A stretch of DNA of 41,897 bases from Spirochaetota bacterium (lineage in GTDB: Bacteria > Spirochaetota > UBA12135 > COTS27 > JAFLEE01), in the NCBI GenBank assembly GCA_017302015.1, contig JAFLEE010000043.1:1-41897 (forward strand), written 5' to 3'. Under the pieces are notes generated by a model. That model ran no database searches and was not told the origin of the DNA. It was given only the letters and a program-made list of their open reading frames with translations. Shown here in pieces: positions 40,690 through 41,897 of this stretch; position 1 is the stretch's first letter; every line of letters starts with the position of its first letter. The position numbers and the translations under genes are program-made.

Positions 40690-41897
40690 CTACCTCCACT
40701 CCACCTGAACAACGCCGTTGACGATTTGGGCGCAAGCGCCTTCGGCCTGCACCGAAGTGAGTTGGCCCGGAACCTTCAGGGCCACCGGCACCCGAGCGGC
40801 CCACCACGGGTTTAGTTTGGGGCGCGTCAATTTGACCTTCAGGCCCCCGACGACGCGGCGGGTCTCGACCTTCACATTCTCCCGCATCCATTTCCAGACC
40901 GAGAGGTCGCCTTGGGAGGCGTACCACGCGTCGCTCTTGCGGCCGAAGAACTCGAGGTTCCCCTCATAGGCCGCCCAATCCGAATCCTTCACCATCTCGT
41001 AGGTATGGCCCCAAATGTAGAAGATGCCACGGCTGGCCTTGGCGGCGCGCTCCCAGGCCTCGAGGAGCCTCTCCCGGGGGGCCAGGAAATGGGAATCGGT
41101 CTTGAGGGCCAGGGGTTCGCCCATGGCGTCGAGGGTCGTGGGGCCGTTCGCGGTGCTGCGGCCGGCGAGGTAGCCGGCCACCCGCTGGGCGCGCAGCACA
41201 TAATCGCCCTCCGCGTCCCACGCCGCGCCGTAATTGAACGGATAGGCGAATGAGATGACCGGGTGGCCCGTCTTCTCCTCGAGGAGGGTGCGGCAGGCGA
41301 GGCTCTCATCCCGGCACCGCTCGGGCGTCTGGAGCCAATAGGCGGGATGGCTCCAGGAGTGTGAGGCGACTTCCATCCCCAAGGCCTCCAATTCCTGGCT
41401 CCGCTCCAGGAGTTTCGAGTGCTTGTTGAAGAAAAAACTCGCGCGCCAGCCGTGCTTCTTCATGAGTTGGGCCGCCCGCACGTCGGATTCGATACCGTCA
41501 TCCCAACTCTGCACCGCGGCCAGGCGCGCCCCGTCGGGATAATCGGCGAGGGCGGCGTCGCCCAAGTCGGTCCCGTCGATGGAGAGTTCGAGGGTCTCGG
41601 ATCCCGGGCCCGCCAGGGGCACCACCGGCCGGGCGGCGTAGGCCTTGTCCACCGGGCTCGCGGATTCGAAGCGCCGCTCCAGCAGCACCGATGCCGCTTC
41701 GCCCGCGCGAAGCGCGGCTTGGGCGAGGTTCCCGCGGATGAAGACCGAACTCGCGCCCCCCATGGGCGAGTCGAAGGCTTTCCCGTCGTCTTGGCCCATC
41801 TGCTGCGCCATCAGCCCGATACGCAGGCTTTGGTCTTCGTCGACACCAAGATCGTGTGCGGCCGGCTCGCTCACTTCCTCGAGCGCAGCGGCATTTC
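40690..41897 (-). CDS. Polysaccharide deacetylase (NodB-homology), 5' end beyond window
   Basis: The visible 402 residues contain a NodB-type domain (about 115-320): motif 1 QSWDDGI (about 130, catalytic base and metal Asp), the HSWSHP zinc-binding motif 2 (about 178-183), and the FAYPFNYG motif 3. Such enzymes (CE4) remove N- or O-acetyl groups from chitin, peptidoglycan or xylan-like polymers. The first 110 residues belong to another, unidentified domain, and the frame stays open past the window edge, so no start is known; a GTG at 41874 is only an internal candidate. The C-terminal 80 residues look all-beta. Between it and norZ are about 320 bases with the norZ promoter and a short GGCGC/GCGCC hairpin. 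Confidence 0.82.
   Translation of the reverse strand, partial: NAAALEEVSEPAAHDLGVDEDQSLRIGLMAQQMGQDDGKAFDSPMGGASSVFIRGNLAQAALRAGEAASVLLERRFESASPVDKAYAARPVVPLAGPGSETLELSIDGTDLGDAALADYPDGARLAAVQSWDDGIESDVRAAQLMKKHGWRASFFFNKHSKLLERSQELEALGMEVASHSWSHPAYWLQTPERCRDESLACRTLLEEKTGHPVISFAYPFNYGAAWDAEGDYVLRAQRVAGYLAGRSTANGPTTLDAMGEPLALKTDSHFLAPRERLLEAWERAAKASRGIFYIWGHTYEMVKDSDWAAYEGNLEFFGRKSDAWYASQGDLSVWKWMRENVKVETRRVVGGLKVKLTRPKLNPWWAARVPVALKVPGQLTSVQAEGACAQIVNGVVQVEWR

Overview
The window is a G+C-rich stretch of a Gram-negative bacterial chromosome. It encodes a TonB-dependent outer-membrane receptor and lipoprotein/Sec signal peptides, and its promoters are sigma70-like (TTGACA / TATAAT type). The mix of secreted NPCBM, malectin, parallel beta-helix and PQQ-type propeller proteins, a sulfatase, an alpha-L-fucosidase, a GntR-headed LacI-type regulator and a UroD-like protein resembles free-living polysaccharide degraders of the PVC group (Verrucomicrobiota, Lentisphaerota or Kiritimatiellota). 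Fibrobacterota or Planctomycetota are not excluded; no rRNA or marker gene is present to decide.

Region 1 (1-5895, minus strand) is a vitamin B12 salvage operon: sigma70 promoter, cobalamin riboswitch, btuB receptor, PduO-type cobalamin adenosyltransferase, BtuF lipoprotein, BtuC permease and BtuD ATPase (cut by the window edge). Most of its genes overlap by 1-4 bases.

Region 2 (5955-19788, minus strand) is an accessory carbohydrate-catabolism block. A secreted PQQ-like propeller protein comes first. Next is an IclR - sulfatase - beta-helix protein operon driven by a consensus promoter with a perfect 26-bp palindrome over the predicted start of transcription. Then comes a GntR/LacI-hybrid regulator - 1463-aa multidomain secreted protein - NPCBM protein operon, whose promoter also lies under an inverted repeat. 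Together with the GH29 fucosidase (25379-27118) and a GH5-like enzyme (27366-29966), the content suggests attack on a fucose-containing, possibly sulfated polysaccharide. No SusC/SusD pair is present.

Region 3 (19870-25366) is mixed: rmuC, a TetR regulator, a UroD-like protein with an overlapping LacI-family regulator behind a 16-bp operator palindrome, and an orphan periplasmic solute-binding protein.

Region 4 (30107-40455, minus strand) is a respiratory and nitric-oxide module: cydA-cydB-cydD-cydC (cytochrome bd oxidase and its ABC assembly exporter), a membrane diguanylate cyclase with a complete bacteriohemerythrin domain, and a quinol-type nitric oxide reductase with a strong promoter and a bidirectional-looking terminator hairpin. 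This suggests that low oxygen or NO is sensed, detoxified and coupled to c-di-GMP. The window ends inside a polysaccharide deacetylase gene.

The most notable observations are: (i) cydD has clear coding homology about 89 codons upstream of its first usable ATG/GTG/TTG start; (ii) five promoters have recognisable inverted repeats placed on or beside them, each next to a regulator gene or stress gene; (iii) the 1463-aa protein has an architecture I cannot place; (iv) two genes have their -10 box only 5-8 bases from the start codon, suggesting leaderless mRNAs. No tRNA, rRNA, CRISPR array, IS element or prophage was seen.
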